Shown in pieces: positions 8,782 to 19,539 of a DNA stretch of 64,000 nt; positions within the stretch are counted from its first letter, which is position 1; each line of letters begins with the position of its first letter. Both the position numbers and the translations under genes were made by a program. The notes below the pieces were generated by a model. The model was given only the letters and a program-made list of their open reading frames with translations, made no database searches and was not told the DNA's origin. Origin of the DNA: Burkholderiales bacterium (GTDB lineage: Bacteria; Pseudomonadota; Gammaproteobacteria; Burkholderiales; SG8-39); contig JAOSJV010000012.1 in NCBI GenBank assembly GCA_027493935.1, positions 310,001 through 374,000 on the forward strand. The letters are read 5' to 3'.

Positions 8782-9210
8782 GTGATCCTCCTCGACGCGA
8801 ACCTGCTCGTCTACGCGCACGTCAGCTCGTTCGAGCAGCACGAGCGCGCGCACGCGTGGCTGGACGCAAGACTCGGCGGACCGGCGCCGGTCGGGCTGCC
8901 GTGGCCGAGCCTGCTCGCCTTCGTGCGCCTGGTCACGAATCCACGCATGTTCGAGCGACCCGAGCCCACAGCCGGCGCCTGGCGGCAAGTGGGCGACTGG
9001 CTCGACTGCGACTGCGCATGGGTCCCCGCGCCGACGGAGCGCCATCGCGAGGTCCTCGGTCGTCTCCTCGCGGCGCCGGGCATCCAGGGAAACCTCGTGC
9101 CGGACGCTCATCTCGCCGCGCTCGCGATCGAGCACGGGCTCGCGCTGTGTTCCAGCGACGGGGGCTTCGCCCGCTTCGACGGGTTGCGCTGGGAGAACCC
9201 GATCGCCTGA
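8782..9210 (+). CDS. VapC-type PIN domain ribonuclease toxin
   Basis: The 142-residue protein starts at GTG. The PIN-domain acidic residues are placed as expected: Asp in [13 protein letters not shown], a conserved Asp in [11 protein letters not shown], and Asp in [10 protein letters not shown]. Such toxins cleave tRNA or rRNA when freed from the antitoxin. It forms an operon with the RHH antitoxin immediately upstream. No frameshift is seen, so the module looks functional. Confidence 0.88.
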   Translation: MILLDANLLVYAHVSSFEQHERAHAWLDARLGGPAPVGLPWPSLLAFVRLVTNPRMFERPEPTAGAWRQVGDWLDCDCAWVPAPTERHREVLGRLLAAPGIQGNLVPDAHLAALAIEHGLALCSSDGGFARFDGLRWENPIA

Positions 9211-9309
9211 GCATCGCGCAGGGAACCCGCCGCTCAAGACGGCGAACGTGCCCGTCCCGGAGATTCCGGCCGCCGGCGAGCGCGAGCGCGGACTCCCCGC
9301 GACGACGGC

Positions 9310-9939
9310 TCAGACGCGATAGGAAAGGGTCGTCATCACCTTCGCCACCGCGGCCATCGCCCGCTTGACCGGGAACGGCAGCTCGCGCGCGCCGAGCCGG
9401 GCGGCCATGTCGGCGTGCCCCGCCTCGTCCGCCTTCATCTGCTCGACGATCGCGCGCGTCTTCGCGTCGGCCGGATCGAGCCGCGCGAGATGCCCTTCGA
9501 GATGCGCCTCGACCTGTCGCTCGGTTTCCTTGAGGAAGCCGAGGTTCCACGCGTCGCCGGCCCTGCCTGCGGCGTAGCCGATCGCGAGCGAGCCCAGGTA
9601 CCACAGCGGATTGAGCAGGCTCGTCGCGCCGCCGAGCTCGCGGATGCGCGCCTCGGTCCAGGCGAGGTGGTCCTCCTCCTCGCGCGCCGCGGCGGCCAGC
9701 CGCCGCTTCAGCTCGGCATTGTCGGAGGCGAGCGCCTGGCCCTGGTAGAGCGCCTGCGCGCACACCTCGCCGCAGTGGTTGACGCGCATCAGGCCGGCGG
9801 CGTGGCGGCGCTCTGCCTCGTCCAGAGCCGGCTGGGGAAGCTCCCGCCCGGGTACGGGCCGCGCGGCGTCGTACACGCCGAACACGGTGCGCAGCCCCTT
9901 GTCGGCTTCGACGATCAGCCGGTCCAGCGCGGAAAGCAT
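9310..9939 (-). CDS. coq7: 2-polyprenyl-3-methyl-6-methoxy-1,4-benzoquinone monooxygenase (COQ7 family)
   Basis: The di-iron hydroxylase makes the last ring hydroxylation in ubiquinone synthesis. Its duplicated helical pairs carry the metal ligands: [25 protein letters not shown] and DEAGHAD. It has 209 residues from the ATG at 9939; an ATG at 9954 would add five residues. In proteobacteria Coq7 replaces UbiF, so the UbiH-type flavoproteins elsewhere in the window (35.6 kb, 57.7 kb) would be expected to act at other ring positions. The gap 9211-9309 towards vapC holds nothing I can assign. Confidence 0.95.
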   Translation of the reverse strand: MLSALDRLIVEADKGLRTVFGVYDAARPVPGRELPQPALDEAERRHAAGLMRVNHCGEVCAQALYQGQALASDNAELKRRLAAAAREEEDHLAWTEARIRELGGATSLLNPLWYLGSLAIGYAAGRAGDAWNLGFLKETERQVEAHLEGHLARLDPADAKTRAIVEQMKADEAGHADMAARLGARELPFPVKRAMAAVAKVMTTLSYRV

Positions 9940-10000
9940 CCCCGTTCGCTCCATTACCAGGGCATCAGCATAGCCGCCCCAGGCGGCGCCGGCAAAGCCG

Positions 10001-12268
10001 CTAACGCACGGCGCACCACGCACGCCACATCTCGCGATAGGCCGCCTCGAGGCCGCGGGCGAACGCTGGTGCGTCGAAGAGCGGCGAGGCGACGACGCGC
10101 TCCCGCAACGTCCGACGGAGCACGGCGAGGCGCGCGACGTCGCGCGCGAGCGAGGCGGCGAGCGCGACGTACTGGTCCTCGGTCCGGGCGACAAACTCCG
10201 GCAACCCCGCCGCCTGCAGCAGGCTCTCGCCCATGCGTGCCATGTATCGGTCGCCGGCGAGCGTCACGAAAGGCACGCCCATCCACAGCGCATGGCAGCT
10301 CGTCGCGCCACCGTTGTACGGGAACGGATCGAGCGCGAGGTCGATCGCACCGTGTGAAGCGAGATACTCGGCCATGGGGAGTCGCGGCTGGAACGCAAGG
10401 CGCGACGCGCCGATGCCCTGGTCCGCGAAGAGCGCGGCGTAACGCGCACGAACCGCTTCGTCGCCGGCGGCGCCGAGCAGCAGCCGCGACTCCGGCACCT
10501 GCGCGAGCACGCGCGCCCACAGCCGCACGACCTCCGGCGTCACCTTGGCGAGGTGGTTGAGCGAGGCGAAGGTGAAGGCCGCGCCGCCGGCAGCGGGCAA
10601 CGGGCCCACCGGCGGGCTCTCCGCGTCCGGCTGGAACGCCATCACGTGCGGCATGCGCGCGAGTTTCTCCGTGTAGTGTGTCTCCGATATCCCCGGCGGA
10701 TCCGCCCAGGTGTCGGTCAGCCGGTAGTCGATCGCCGCGAGCCCGCTCGTCGTCACGTACCCGAGCCAGGCGGTCTGCACCGGTGCCGGCTTGCGCGCGA
10801 ACACCATCAACCGGCCGAGCGCAGTGTGCCCGGACAGGTCGACCAGAATGTCGATCACGTGCGCGCGAACGAGTTCGGCGACCACAGCGTCGGTCATGCC
10901 CGCGATGTCGTACCAGTGGTCGGCATGGCGCCGCAGGCGCTCGGTAACGGCGTCGCTGCGCGCATTGTTCGAGAAGCAGAACACCTCGATGCAGCGGCGG
11001 TCGTGATGCGCGAGGACCGGCTCGACCGAATGCGCCATCGGATGAGCGCAGAAATCGCCCGAGACGTAGCCGATGCGCAGGCGCCTGTCCGGGTCGGGCG
11101 TGTTCCGCGGCTGCGGCCACGTCCCGCGCAACGGCGCCTCGAAGCGCTCGGCGAACCGGCGGTGCTCGGCGAGGATCTGCGCCGGATCGTACGCCGGCAG
11201 GTAATTGAGGCACGATAGGTAATTGCTGTGTGCGGCGACATAATCGGGCGCGGCCGCCACGGCGCGGCGAAAACGTTCCGCGGCACCGGCGACGTCGCCC
11301 GCCGCGCGCAGCACCGTGGCGAGATTGTTCAGCGCATGCGGCTGGTCCGGTGCGAGCGCGAGCGAACGCTCCAGCGCCGCGCGCGCCTCGGCTACCCGTT
11401 CGAGCGCGAGCAGCGCACTGCCGAGATTGGCGAGCGTGCCGGCGCGGTCGGGGTCGAGCGCGAGCGCCGTCCGGTAGCGCTCGACCGCGCCCGCCGGATC
11501 GCCCTGCCGCAAAAGCACGCTGGCGAGGTTGTCGAGCGCCTCGGGAAAGTCGGGTGCGCGCTGGAGCGCGGTCTCGAGCGCGGCGCGCGCCTCCTCCAGC
11601 CGACCCAGGGCGGCGAGCGTGAGCCCGAGCCCGTTGTGCACGCGCGCCCGCTGCGGGTCGATCGCGAGCGCCTCGCGGAAGTGCGCGACCGCGCCCTCGA
11701 GCTCGCCTGCGAGCTGCAGCGCAAGCGCCAGGTTGCACTGCGCGTCGACATCGCCGGGGGCGACACGCACGGCGCGCCGGAAGCGCACGAGCGCTTCGTC
11801 GCCGCGCCTCATCGCCTGGAGCGCGATGCCGGCACCGCCGAGCGCCGGAACGTGCTCGGGCGCCGACGCGAGCGCCTGCTCGAAGGCCGCCAGCGCCTCC
11901 ACGTACCGGCCCTGTTCGAGCAGCAGGTTGCCGAGCGCGGTGTGCCCCTCCGGCGCCGACGGCTCCCGGGCGATCGCGGCCTGCAGCGCGGCCTCCGCCT
12001 CCTCGCGCCTGCCGAGACGCTTTAGCGTGAGGCCGAGATCGATGCGGTAGGGAGCATGCGCCGGATTGCGTCGCACCGCCTGCGAGATCAGCTCGCGCGC
12101 GCGACCGAGCCGGCCGCGCTCGGCTTCGACCAGGCCGAGCAGATGCAGAACGCCGTCATGTCCCGGGTGCGCCTTCAGGAGCTTGCGGTAGAGCCGTTCG
12201 GCCACGTCGAGACGGCCGCCCCGGTGGTACCGGACCGCCGCGTCGAACATCTCGTCGGACGAAGGCAT
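10001..12268 (-). CDS. TPR protein with O-GlcNAc-transferase-like (GT41) catalytic domain
   Basis: The 755-residue protein has about eleven TPR units (residues roughly 5-385, with repeated LGxxLxxxGRxxEA patterns). A GT41/SPINDLY-type domain follows: [18 protein letters not shown] carries the family's catalytic-region histidine, [10 protein letters not shown] comes next, and [18 protein letters not shown] forms the nucleotide-sugar site. Bacterial relatives glycosylate proteins such as adhesins or flagellins in the cytosol; the acceptor here is unknown. The start at 12268 ([15 protein letters not shown]) is the best of several; its ribosome site is weak. A second homolog lies at 19706-21776. 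The 12269-12466 gap shows no gene. Confidence 0.88.
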   Translation of the reverse strand: MPSSDEMFDAAVRYHRGGRLDVAERLYRKLLKAHPGHDGVLHLLGLVEAERGRLGRARELISQAVRRNPAHAPYRIDLGLTLKRLGRREEAEAALQAAIAREPSAPEGHTALGNLLLEQGRYVEALAAFEQALASAPEHVPALGGAGIALQAMRRGDEALVRFRRAVRVAPGDVDAQCNLALALQLAGELEGAVAHFREALAIDPQRARVHNGLGLTLAALGRLEEARAALETALQRAPDFPEALDNLASVLLRQGDPAGAVERYRTALALDPDRAGTLANLGSALLALERVAEARAALERSLALAPDQPHALNNLATVLRAAGDVAGAAERFRRAVAAAPDYVAAHSNYLSCLNYLPAYDPAQILAEHRRFAERFEAPLRGTWPQPRNTPDPDRRLRIGYVSGDFCAHPMAHSVEPVLAHHDRRCIEVFCFSNNARSDAVTERLRRHADHWYDIAGMTDAVVAELVRAHVIDILVDLSGHTALGRLMVFARKPAPVQTAWLGYVTTSGLAAIDYRLTDTWADPPGISETHYTEKLARMPHVMAFQPDAESPPVGPLPAAGGAAFTFASLNHLAKVTPEVVRLWARVLAQVPESRLLLGAAGDEAVRARYAALFADQGIGASRLAFQPRLPMAEYLASHGAIDLALDPFPYNGGATSCHALWMGVPFVTLAGDRYMARMGESLLQAAGLPEFVARTEDQYVALAASLARDVARLAVLRRTLRERVVASPLFDAPAFARGLEAAYREMWRAWCAVR

Positions 12269-12466
12269 GCGGCGAGGATGGTGCGCCGTGTCGCCGCGTG
12301 TCAAGCACACGCTCATCCGCTTCGTGTGCCTCGCGCCAGCGCTTCGTCTACAGCTTCCCCGGATTCCCGGTCGCCCCGGAAACCCTTGCCGTTCGGCTAA
12401 CACTTCCCCTTGCCGGGTGTGTAGAGGACTTGCACCTCCAAGTGGGCGCGCCCTGCCGGGCGCAGC

Positions 12467-12492
12467 AAAAAAACGGGCGCCGAAGCGCCCGT
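12467..12492 (-). terminator. Intrinsic terminator of the porin gene
   Basis: On the minus strand the 8-bp stem ACGGGCGC/GCGCCCGT with loop TTCG is followed by seven T (12473-12467). Confidence 0.9.
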
Positions 12493-12519
12493 CGTCAAGC
12501 GACCTTTCGCGTCGTTCGA

Positions 12520-13701
12520 TCAGAACGTGTGGAACAGGCCCAGCGCGAAGATCTTGGGATCCGCGCCGTAAGGGGTCGGCGCACCGCTCGTGGAGGTGAT
12601 CGCGGCACCGAAGTAGTCGGAGAACTGGTTCGCCTCGTTCGAGATCTGGTTGTAGGTCAGGTACACCCACGTGCGCTTCGACAAGAAGTAGCGGCCGCCG
12701 ACCATGTAGCCCTTGGAGGCCGAGCTGGCGCACGACAGTATCGGCGCCACGCCGCAGTCGTCCAAGTCGTCGGTCTGGCCGTACTCCGCCATCACCTGGA
12801 ACTGGCCGAAGGTGTGCTCCCAGAACAGGTACCAGCCGTTCTGCTTCGCCTTCTGGTTGACGGTGGTGCTCACCGTCGGGTTCAGGTCGTCGCGAATCAT
12901 GACGTAGGTGCCGCCCACGCGGGCACCGGGCATGTAACCCCAGCTCGCGCCGAGTTTGTGGCCCGTGACCTTGCGCTGCAGGCTCGTCGCGCCGACCAGG
13001 CTCGTGTTGCCTTCGGCGCTGCCGTAGTCGTACTGGCCGTAGAACTGACCCCAGGTCCCGCGCAGGGTGATGCCCCAGATCTGACCGTCGGAGTCGACGC
13101 TCGCACCGATGCTCTGCACCGATTCCTGGAAGTTCGGCGAGTAGCTCAGGGTACCGTTGATGCCGGCGAACGTCGGCGAGGTGTAGGCGACCGTGTTCGA
13201 CACGCGCGCGATGGTCGAACCCATCCGGCCGAGACCGGTACCGTTCGCCCACGGAATTTCGGTGTTGACGTAGTTCGCCGCGTGCTGGCCGTTCAGGCCG
13301 TTCGCCCAGAAGATCGACTGGCGGCCGAAGGTCACGCGGCCCCAGTTCCCCTGTAGCCCGGCGTATGAGTCGCGCCCCGCCCAGAAGCCGGAGGACACGT
13401 TGGCCTGTCCGCCCTGGCCGATGTTCGAGCCGTTGTCGATGTTGACGCCGCTCTCGATCTGGAAGATCGCCTTCAACCCGCCGCCGAGCTCTTCGGTGCC
13501 GCGCAGGCCGACGCGCGAGCTGTTGTCGAAGACCCGGACGCGGCTACTGCGGTCGGCGCCGACGACGCTCGAGCCCGTCGCCTTGTACTGGTCGATACCG
13601 AGGTTCGCCCGGCCGTACAGCTGCACGTTGCTCGACTGCGCGAACGCAGCCGGCGCGGTGAGCACCCCGGCGACGGCGACTGCCATCAGTTTCTTGTTCA
13701 T
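12520..13701 (-). CDS. Gram-negative general porin (trimeric, Burkholderiales type)
   Basis: A 393-residue protein. The signal peptide [21 protein letters not shown] is followed by [15 protein letters not shown], the standard first strand of betaproteobacterial porins. [20 protein letters not shown] follows and the C-terminus is LGLFHTF with a terminal Phe. It forms water-filled diffusion channels in the outer membrane. The ATG at 13701 has GAGGAGA 8 bases upstream. It is monocistronic with its own terminator. Regulation may involve the inverted repeat at 13856-13875. Confidence 0.95.
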   Translation of the reverse strand: MNKKLMAVAVAGVLTAPAAFAQSSNVQLYGRANLGIDQYKATGSSVVGADRSSRVRVFDNSSRVGLRGTEELGGGLKAIFQIESGVNIDNGSNIGQGGQANVSSGFWAGRDSYAGLQGNWGRVTFGRQSIFWANGLNGQHAANYVNTEIPWANGTGLGRMGSTIARVSNTVAYTSPTFAGINGTLSYSPNFQESVQSIGASVDSDGQIWGITLRGTWGQFYGQYDYGSAEGNTSLVGATSLQRKVTGHKLGASWGYMPGARVGGTYVMIRDDLNPTVSTTVNQKAKQNGWYLFWEHTFGQFQVMAEYGQTDDLDDCGVAPILSCASSASKGYMVGGRYFLSKRTWVYLTYNQISNEANQFSDYFGAAITSTSGAPTPYGADPKIFALGLFHTF

Positions 13702-13855
13702 CAAAGACTTCTCCTCTTAGAGTTTGATGATTCAGGCGCCGGGTGGCCCAACGCCGTTCGCTCCTCCGAGCACTGCGGGAAGCTGGTTCGATTGTGCCTA
13801 GCGCAAGGAGTCGCTCGCAAGAAAATGCCGTGCAAATGATCTCTTTCCCCCGATT

Positions 13856-13875
13856 TTGTTGCGCGAACGCAACAA
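13856..13875. promoter_or_regulatory. Perfect inverted repeat upstream of the porin gene
   Basis: TTGTTGCG-CGAA-CGCAACAA is a perfect 8-bp inverted repeat about 155 bases before the porin ATG and just behind the trpC stop. On the minus strand it precedes a weak promoter-like pair (TTGCGA, 18 bases, CACAAT). It could be an operator or an RNA hairpin; there is no T-tract on either side, so it is not a standard terminator. Confidence 0.4.
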
Positions 13876-13904
13876 CTGGGGTGACGGCTAGAAGACGCAA
13901 AGAA

Positions 13905-14698
13905 TTAATCAGTTAGGAAAAGAGCCTCGAGCGCCTTCCCAGGATCGGCTGCGCGCATGAACGCTTCTCCGACCAAGAAGCTTTGAACGCCGGCGGCGCG
14001 CATCCGCGCGACGTCCCCCGGACCGAGGATGCCGCTCTCCGTCACGACGAGACGGTCCGGCGGCATCGAAGCGAGGAGGTCGCGCGTGGTCTCGAGCCGG
14101 GTCTCGAAGGTTCGCAAGTTGCGGTTGTTGATCCCGATGAGGGGGGTGCGCAGCCGCAGTGCCGACTGGAGCTCGGCGTCATCGTGGATTTCGACCAGCA
14201 CCGCCATGCCGAGGCCGACGGCGGCGGCCTCGAGCGCCTGCATGCGCGGCAGGTCGAGCGCGGCGACGATGAGAAGCACGCAGTCCGCACCCATCGCGCG
14301 CGATTCGTGGAGCTGGTACTCGTCGATCACGAAGTCCTTGCGCAGCACCGGGAGGCCCGAGGCCTCGCGCGCGATCGCGAGGTGCTCGCGAGCCCCCTGG
14401 AAGAACTGCGCATCGGTCAGGACCGAGAGGCACGCCGCGCCGTGCGCCGCGTAGGACCGCGCAATGGCAGCGGGATCGAAGTCCTCGCGCAGTACGCCCC
14501 GGCTCGGGCTCGCCTTCTTGATCTCCGCGATCACCGCGGGCTTGCCCGCCCCGATCTTCGCGCGCAAAGCGCCGACGAAATCCCGCGGGGGGCCGCACTC
14601 CGGGCCGACGCCTGCACGGCGGAAAGCGGCCGCGCGCGCCGCGCCTCGTCAACTTCCGCGCGCTTGACCGCAAGGATCCGCTCGAGAATGTCCGCCAT
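13905..14698 (-). CDS. trpC: Indole-3-glycerol phosphate synthase (frameshifted)
   Basis: The TIM-barrel enzyme closes the indole ring in tryptophan synthesis. Motifs in order: [26 protein letters not shown] with a catalytic Lys, [20 protein letters not shown] and TESGIL. The frame breaks in the six-G run at 14587-14592. Adding one G gives [17 protein letters not shown] and joins both halves exactly, so a homopolymer undercall is the likely cause. The restored length is about 264 residues, normal. In relatives trpC follows trpD directly; here about 3 kb of other genes (14728-17737) separates them. Confidence 0.92.
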
Positions 14699-14727
14699 CG
14701 ACTCCGCCTCGGACAACGTCCGCCCAG

Positions 14728-16335
14728 CTACGGCGACTGCTCTACGAGGTCCGCAGCGAGCGCCCCGAGGGCCTGCGTCCAGTCACGGCGGGCCGACTGC
14801 CGGTACACCCGGTTCCCCGGAAACCACGGCGATTCCTCGCCCCGCGCCATCCAGCGCCACTCCGGCGGGAAGGGGACCAGCACCTTGCTCGTCTGGCCGG
14901 CGCCGGCGCGCAGGTGAACGTTGGTGTTACTCACGGCGACGTAGTCATCCAGCACCGCGACGAGCGCGAGGGCCGCCTCGAGATCTTCGTTCGCTTCCGA
15001 GAGATCGTGCACCGGCCGGCCCGCGAGCGCTGCGAGCGCCCGGGTCTCGTCCGCGCCGGGCTGCCGCTGCAACGAGACGAGCGTGCCCGGCGCGCGGGCG
15101 AGCGCCGGCCCGAGCGCGGGAAGCTCGATCTCCTTCGACAGGGCTTGCATGTTCCGCCCGAACTCCGGGCCGCGGCGGAAATCCGCGCCGGCACGCCATG
15201 TGACCCCGACGTACGGGCCGGGACCGAGCTTGCCGAGCCGATCGCGCCACGCCGCCGCGGGCTCGACGCGCACCTTCAGAGGGAACGCCGGCTCGGGCCG
15301 GTCGCTCCCGAGGAGGTACGGCAGGTCGCCCAGGTGCAGAACGAGCCCGGCCGGGATCGGACCGGCACTTCGATCCGCGTTTGTTCCCGATTCGGCGATC
15401 ACCTCGTCGAAGTCGCCCGCGGCGCGCAGGAGCCCCGTGAGCTTGGCCGGAGCCCTCATAGCGAGCCGCGCGCCGCGGCGCACGAGCTCCGGCGCAAAGC
15501 GCAGGAAGAAGAGCGCGTCGCCGAGGCCCTGCTCGGCGAGCAGCATGATGCGCACACCGTCGAGCCGCTCGGGCAGCGGCGCGGGGAGCTCGGTCCGCAC
15601 GCGCGGCCCCAGCGCGTCGCGCCCGAGATACGCCTGCCAGCCGCATCGCCAGTCGCCGGCCGCCAGCTGCGCGTGCGCCAGCGCGCGCCGCAGCATCGCG
15701 CTCTCGGGCATGCGCTGCGCAGCGGCCGCGTAGAGCGCGATCGCGGCGTCGTGCCCGCGGGCGCCCATCAGCGCCTTGCCGAGGAGCACGAGGTCGTGCG
15801 TGTCGGTCGGATCGTCGGCGACCGCAGCCTGGAGCACGTCCACCGCCTGCTCGAGCTCGCCCAAACGCTGCAAGAGCAACGCATAGTTCCCGCGCGCGCC
15901 GGGGTAGCGTGGGTCGAGCGCAACCGCCCGCTCGTAGGCCCGCCTTGCGGCGGCGAGGTCGCCGCGCTTCTCGAGCACCTTGCCGAGGTTGTAGTGCGCC
16001 TCGGCGTACGACGGCTGCTCTCTCAGCGCGCGCCGCGCGGTCGCCTCCGCGCGATCGAGCTGCCCGGCTTCGGCCTGCACGACCGCGAGCAGGTTGAGGT
16101 AGGCCGCGTTCCGCCGGTCGAGCACGTGCGCGCGCTGGGCGTGCACGAGCGCCAGGTCGGCCTCGCCGCGCTGCAGGGCGAGCGACGCGAGCATGCTCCA
16201 GGCGAAGTGCTCGCGCGGGTTCAGCCGCACGATCTCGGCGAGGGCGCGCTCGGCCTGGTCGAGGCGCCCGTCCGCCAGCGCAGTCTCGGCCTCGCGGATG
16301 AGCGCGGAGTAGTGCTGAGGAGCGACGCTCGCCAC
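14728..16335 (-). CDS. TPR protein with glycosyltransferase-9-like C-terminal domain
   Basis: It has about 535 residues. The N-terminal half holds seven or so TPR units (HYSALIREAETALADGRL through ESAMLRRALAHAQLAAG). The C-terminal half has LLAEQGLGDALFFLRFAPEL, GVTWRAG and VSNTNVHLRAGAGQ, the pattern of TPR proteins with an ADP-heptosyltransferase-like fold. The start is uncertain. GTG at 16335 is chosen because upstream codons run into a REP palindrome whose translation (WIPASAGMT) is not native protein. It lies between trpC and a methyltransferase; the substrate is unknown. Confidence 0.75.
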   Translation of the reverse strand: MASVAPQHYSALIREAETALADGRLDQAERALAEIVRLNPREHFAWSMLASLALQRGEADLALVHAQRAHVLDRRNAAYLNLLAVVQAEAGQLDRAEATARRALREQPSYAEAHYNLGKVLEKRGDLAAARRAYERAVALDPRYPGARGNYALLLQRLGELEQAVDVLQAAVADDPTDTHDLVLLGKALMGARGHDAAIALYAAAAQRMPESAMLRRALAHAQLAAGDWRCGWQAYLGRDALGPRVRTELPAPLPERLDGVRIMLLAEQGLGDALFFLRFAPELVRRGARLAMRAPAKLTGLLRAAGDFDEVIAESGTNADRSAGPIPAGLVLHLGDLPYLLGSDRPEPAFPLKVRVEPAAAWRDRLGKLGPGPYVGVTWRAGADFRRGPEFGRNMQALSKEIELPALGPALARAPGTLVSLQRQPGADETRALAALAGRPVHDLSEANEDLEAALALVAVLDDYVAVSNTNVHLRAGAGQTSKVLVPFPPEWRWMARGEESPWFPGNRVYRQSARRDWTQALGALAADLVEQSP

Positions 16336-16378
16336 GGGTCTACCTGAGCCGGATGCCAGGGAAGCGCCGAAGGCGGTT

Positions 16379-16457
16379 GTCATTCCCGCCGAGGCGGGAA
16401 TCCAGCGTCGGCGCACTCAAGGAATGCCTGGATCCCGCTTGCGCGGGGATGACTGGA
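16379..16457. repeat. Pair of REP-like palindromes
   Basis: Two inverted units. TTCCCGCC-GA-GGCGGGAA lies at 16383-16400, and an ATCCCGC...GCGGGGAT unit at 16432-16450. They carry the flanks GTCAT...TCCAG and CTGGAT...GATGAC. Similar units occur at 27696, 34721 and 43938. Confidence 0.75.
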
Positions 16458-16500
16458 CCAGCGCCTTCCTGGCGGGCATCACGAGATGGCCGGTCGCGGC

Positions 16501-17184
16501 TCAGGCGCGCGCGGCTTCGCCCCGCGCCGCCTCGTTGCTGAGCGCGGTCTCGGTGCGCCGGACCCCGGCGCTCGTCGGCTCGTCGTGGACGACCCGGAAG
16601 TCGTACAGGACGTGCGGATGGTGGCGGGCCACCCGCTCGACGAGCGCGCGCCACCACTTCGCCGGCCGTACCGTGCAGTGCGCGTTCTGACCGCTCGGCA
16701 ACCGCTTGTTGGCGGGGAAGCAGGCCACGTTGGCGAACACGAACATGCGCGCGTAGCCGAAGAGCTCGCCGACGATCCACTCCATGTCCTCCTCGGGGCA
16801 GTGCTCGAGCACATCCGTGCAGATCACGCCGTCGAACTTGCCTTCCGGGAGATCCGCGTGCGGCGGGTACGCCGGGTCGTAGCAGGTCACCTTCACTGCC
16901 CACCAGGAGGCGATGTCGGCGTAGGTGGCCCCCGACTCGTCGGTGAAGGGCATCGGCATGTACTGCTGCCCCTTGCCGCTGCCGTAGTCCAGGACCGTCC
17001 TGGCGCCGGTGAGATCGATCAGGTGCTTCACCCGGCCGGCCTGCGGCGGCAGGCTCTTGCCCGGAAACGTCCGGTCGGGCGGGATGCCGAGGTGCGTCTC
17101 GCCCTCTCGATGCATGACCTGGTACTGGTGCAGCAGCCGCTGATAGCGGGGGCTCGGGTTCACCCGCGAGAAAATCTTCGCCAT
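16501..17184 (-). CDS. Class I SAM-dependent methyltransferase
   Basis: A 227-residue protein. Motif I TVLDYGSGKGQQY (about residue 65) and the acidic post-motif VICTDVLEHCPEEDMEWIVG show a Rossmann methyltransferase. The N-terminal part (YQRLLHQYQVMHREGETHLG) and the C-terminal substrate region resemble methyltransferases found in surface-polysaccharide clusters. It starts at 17184 with GGAG about 14 bases upstream. It is adjacent to the TPR/GT9-like gene, which suggests a joint role in modifying a glycan, though this is inference. The acceptor is unknown. Confidence 0.78.
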   Translation of the reverse strand: MAKIFSRVNPSPRYQRLLHQYQVMHREGETHLGIPPDRTFPGKSLPPQAGRVKHLIDLTGARTVLDYGSGKGQQYMPMPFTDESGATYADIASWWAVKVTCYDPAYPPHADLPEGKFDGVICTDVLEHCPEEDMEWIVGELFGYARMFVFANVACFPANKRLPSGQNAHCTVRPAKWWRALVERVARHHPHVLYDFRVVHDEPTSAGVRRTETALSNEAARGEAARA

Positions 17185-17307
17185 GGTTCTCAGCTTCGGC
17201 TCCTTCTTGGTTACTCGATCCGGTGGGCCCCGCGTCTCGCGCCGTTGTCGCGCGCACACGACGTCCTCCGCCGATAGCGGGTGGGCGGCCTCTGGTACAT
17301 TGTCTGC

Positions 17308-17544
17308 GTGAAATGCACTCGCTACTTCCGTGCGATGCGATCGCGCCCGGACCGGGCGATCATTCGAGACGACTGGATCGAAAGAGCCGTTCGTTCCCCA
17401 CTGCGAGAAGTCGTGCAGGCCGACGGCCGCATCCGCCGTTGGACGCAAGTGCCTGAAATGGACGGCCGCTACCTGCGGGTGATTCTGCTCGAGGACGGCG
17501 AGACGGTCCATAATGCGTTCTTCGACCGGGAGTTCGCGCCATGA
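17308..17544 (+). CDS. Small conserved hypothetical protein paired with DUF2283
   Basis: It has about 78 residues from the GTG at 17308; an ATG at 17335 is the alternative. The core VQADGRIRRWTQVPEM and YLRVILLEDGETVHNAFFDR recalls small proteins repeatedly found immediately upstream of DUF2283 genes. It overlaps the next ORF by four bases (ATGA), so the two are translationally coupled. The pair behaves like a mobile two-gene cassette and might be toxin-antitoxin related; function is not established. Confidence 0.65.
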   Translation: MKCTRYFRAMRSRPDRAIIRDDWIERAVRSPLREVVQADGRIRRWTQVPEMDGRYLRVILLEDGETVHNAFFDREFAP

Positions 17545-17737
17545 AGGTCAAGTACTTCGCCGACACCGACACCCTCTACATCGAGTTCCGGGAGGGTCCA
17601 GTCGCCGAGACCCGCGACCTGGACGAGAACACGCTGCTCGACCTGGACGCGGGGGGAACATCTGCGCGATCACCGTGGAGCACGCCTCGGAGCGAGCCGG
17701 CATCCCGGAATTCTCCTACGAGCAGGTTCCCGCGTGA
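17541..17737 (+). CDS. DUF2283 domain protein (frameshifted)
   Basis: It begins MKVKYFADTDTLYIEFREG, the classic DUF2283 opening, and ends EHASERAGIPEFSYEQVPA. The frame breaks in the six-G run at 17651-17656. One additional G reads LDAGGNICAITVEHAS and restores about 65 residues. Members are about this size, often encoded beside small partner proteins as here; the role is unknown. It is oriented opposite to the flanking trp genes, supporting insertion into the trp block. Confidence 0.75.
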
Positions 17738-17752
17738 AGGCACCTCCCGGGC

Positions 17753-18787
17753 TCATGCCTTCGCGAACTGCTGGCTGAGCTTCACGAACGCGTCGAGCTT
17801 CGCGCGCGCCGCGCCGCTCGCGATCACTTCCTGCGCCCGCGCGACGCCGTCGGCCATGGTCGTCGCCTTGCCCGCGACGTAGATCGCCGCGCCCGCGTTC
17901 AGCGCGACGATGTCGCGCGCCGAGCTCGCCTTGTTCTCGAGCGACTTCAGCACCCTGTCGCGCGACTCCTCGACGGTCGCCACGCGCAGCGTGCGCGGAT
18001 CGTGCACCGGCAGGCCGAAATCCTCGGGATGGATCTCGTACTCGCGGATCTTCCCGTCCTTGAACTCGCCGACCATCGTCTGGCCCGAGATCGAGATCTC
18101 GTCCAGGTTCTCCTTCCCCCACACGGTCATCGCGTGGCGCGCGCCGAGGCGCTGCAGGACGCGGATCTGGATGCCGACGAGGTCGGGGTGGAACACGCCC
18201 ATCAGCTGCGTCAGGGCGCCCGCCGGGTTGGTGAGCGGCCCGAGGATGTTGAAGATCGTGCGCACGCCGAGCTCGCGGCGCACCGGCGCGGCGTGCTTCA
18301 TCGCCGCGTGGTGCGCCGGGGCGAACATGAAGCCGACCCCGACCTCGTCGATCGAGCGCGCGACCTGCTCGGGGGTGACGTTGATGTTCGCGCCGAGCGA
18401 CTCGAGCACGTCGGCGGCGCCCGACTTGCTCGACACCGCGCGGCCCATGTGCTTCGCCACGCGCGCCCCGGCCGCGGCGCACACGAAGCTCGCCGCGGTG
18501 GAGATGTTGAACGTGTGCGCGCTGTCGCCGCCGGTGCCGACGATGTCGACCAGGTTGTCCGGATCCTTCACCACGACCCTGGTCGCGAGCTCGCGCATCA
18601 CCTGCGCGGCGGCGGTGATCTCGCCGATCGTCTCCTTCTTCACGCGCAGGCCCATGGTGATCGCGGCGATCAACACCGGCGACATCTCGCCGCTCATGAT
18701 CTGGCGCATGAGGTCGAGCATCTCGTCGTGGAAGATCTCGCGGTGCTCGATGCAGCGCGTGAGCGCCTCCTGGGTAGTGATGCTCAT
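17753..18787 (-). CDS. trpD: Anthranilate phosphoribosyltransferase
   Basis: The 344-residue enzyme transfers phosphoribose from PRPP to anthranilate. The diagnostic glycine loop [17 protein letters not shown] is present, followed by [30 protein letters not shown] and [11 protein letters not shown]. The ATG at 18787 has AAGGAGA five bases upstream. trpG ends 23 bases upstream, so trpG and trpD form one unit. Downstream, instead of trpC, come the opposed DUF2283 cassette and accessory genes. Confidence 0.97.
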   Translation of the reverse strand: MSITTQEALTRCIEHREIFHDEMLDLMRQIMSGEMSPVLIAAITMGLRVKKETIGEITAAAQVMRELATRVVVKDPDNLVDIVGTGGDSAHTFNISTAASFVCAAAGARVAKHMGRAVSSKSGAADVLESLGANINVTPEQVARSIDEVGVGFMFAPAHHAAMKHAAPVRRELGVRTIFNILGPLTNPAGALTQLMGVFHPDLVGIQIRVLQRLGARHAMTVWGKENLDEISISGQTMVGEFKDGKIREYEIHPEDFGLPVHDPRTLRVATVEESRDRVLKSLENKASSARDIVALNAGAAIYVAGKATTMADGVARAQEVIASGAARAKLDAFVKLSQQFAKA

Positions 18788-18810
18788 GGCAGTCTCCTTT
18801 CGCTCCCGGG

Positions 18811-19374
<564 letters not shown>

Positions 19375-19539
19375 GGCTTCGTATAAGTCTCTAATTCAAT
19401 GACCCTATTGGCTGAGCCCGGCTTGCCGCCTCGTGACGATCCCCGCGCCCGCGCAGCGACCTGCTCACGCGAGGAGTCCCCCGAGGGGATTGGCTATGCG
19501 CGCCTCTTGCTCGCGGGCGCTCGCGGTCGAATGAAAGAG

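Noticed and set aside
10001-13252. Extending the TPR/OGT gene upstream to 13252 (1083 codons)
   Set aside because: The extra N-terminal part is antisense-frame translation of the porin gene and crosses the porin terminator. The TPR homology begins near 12268.
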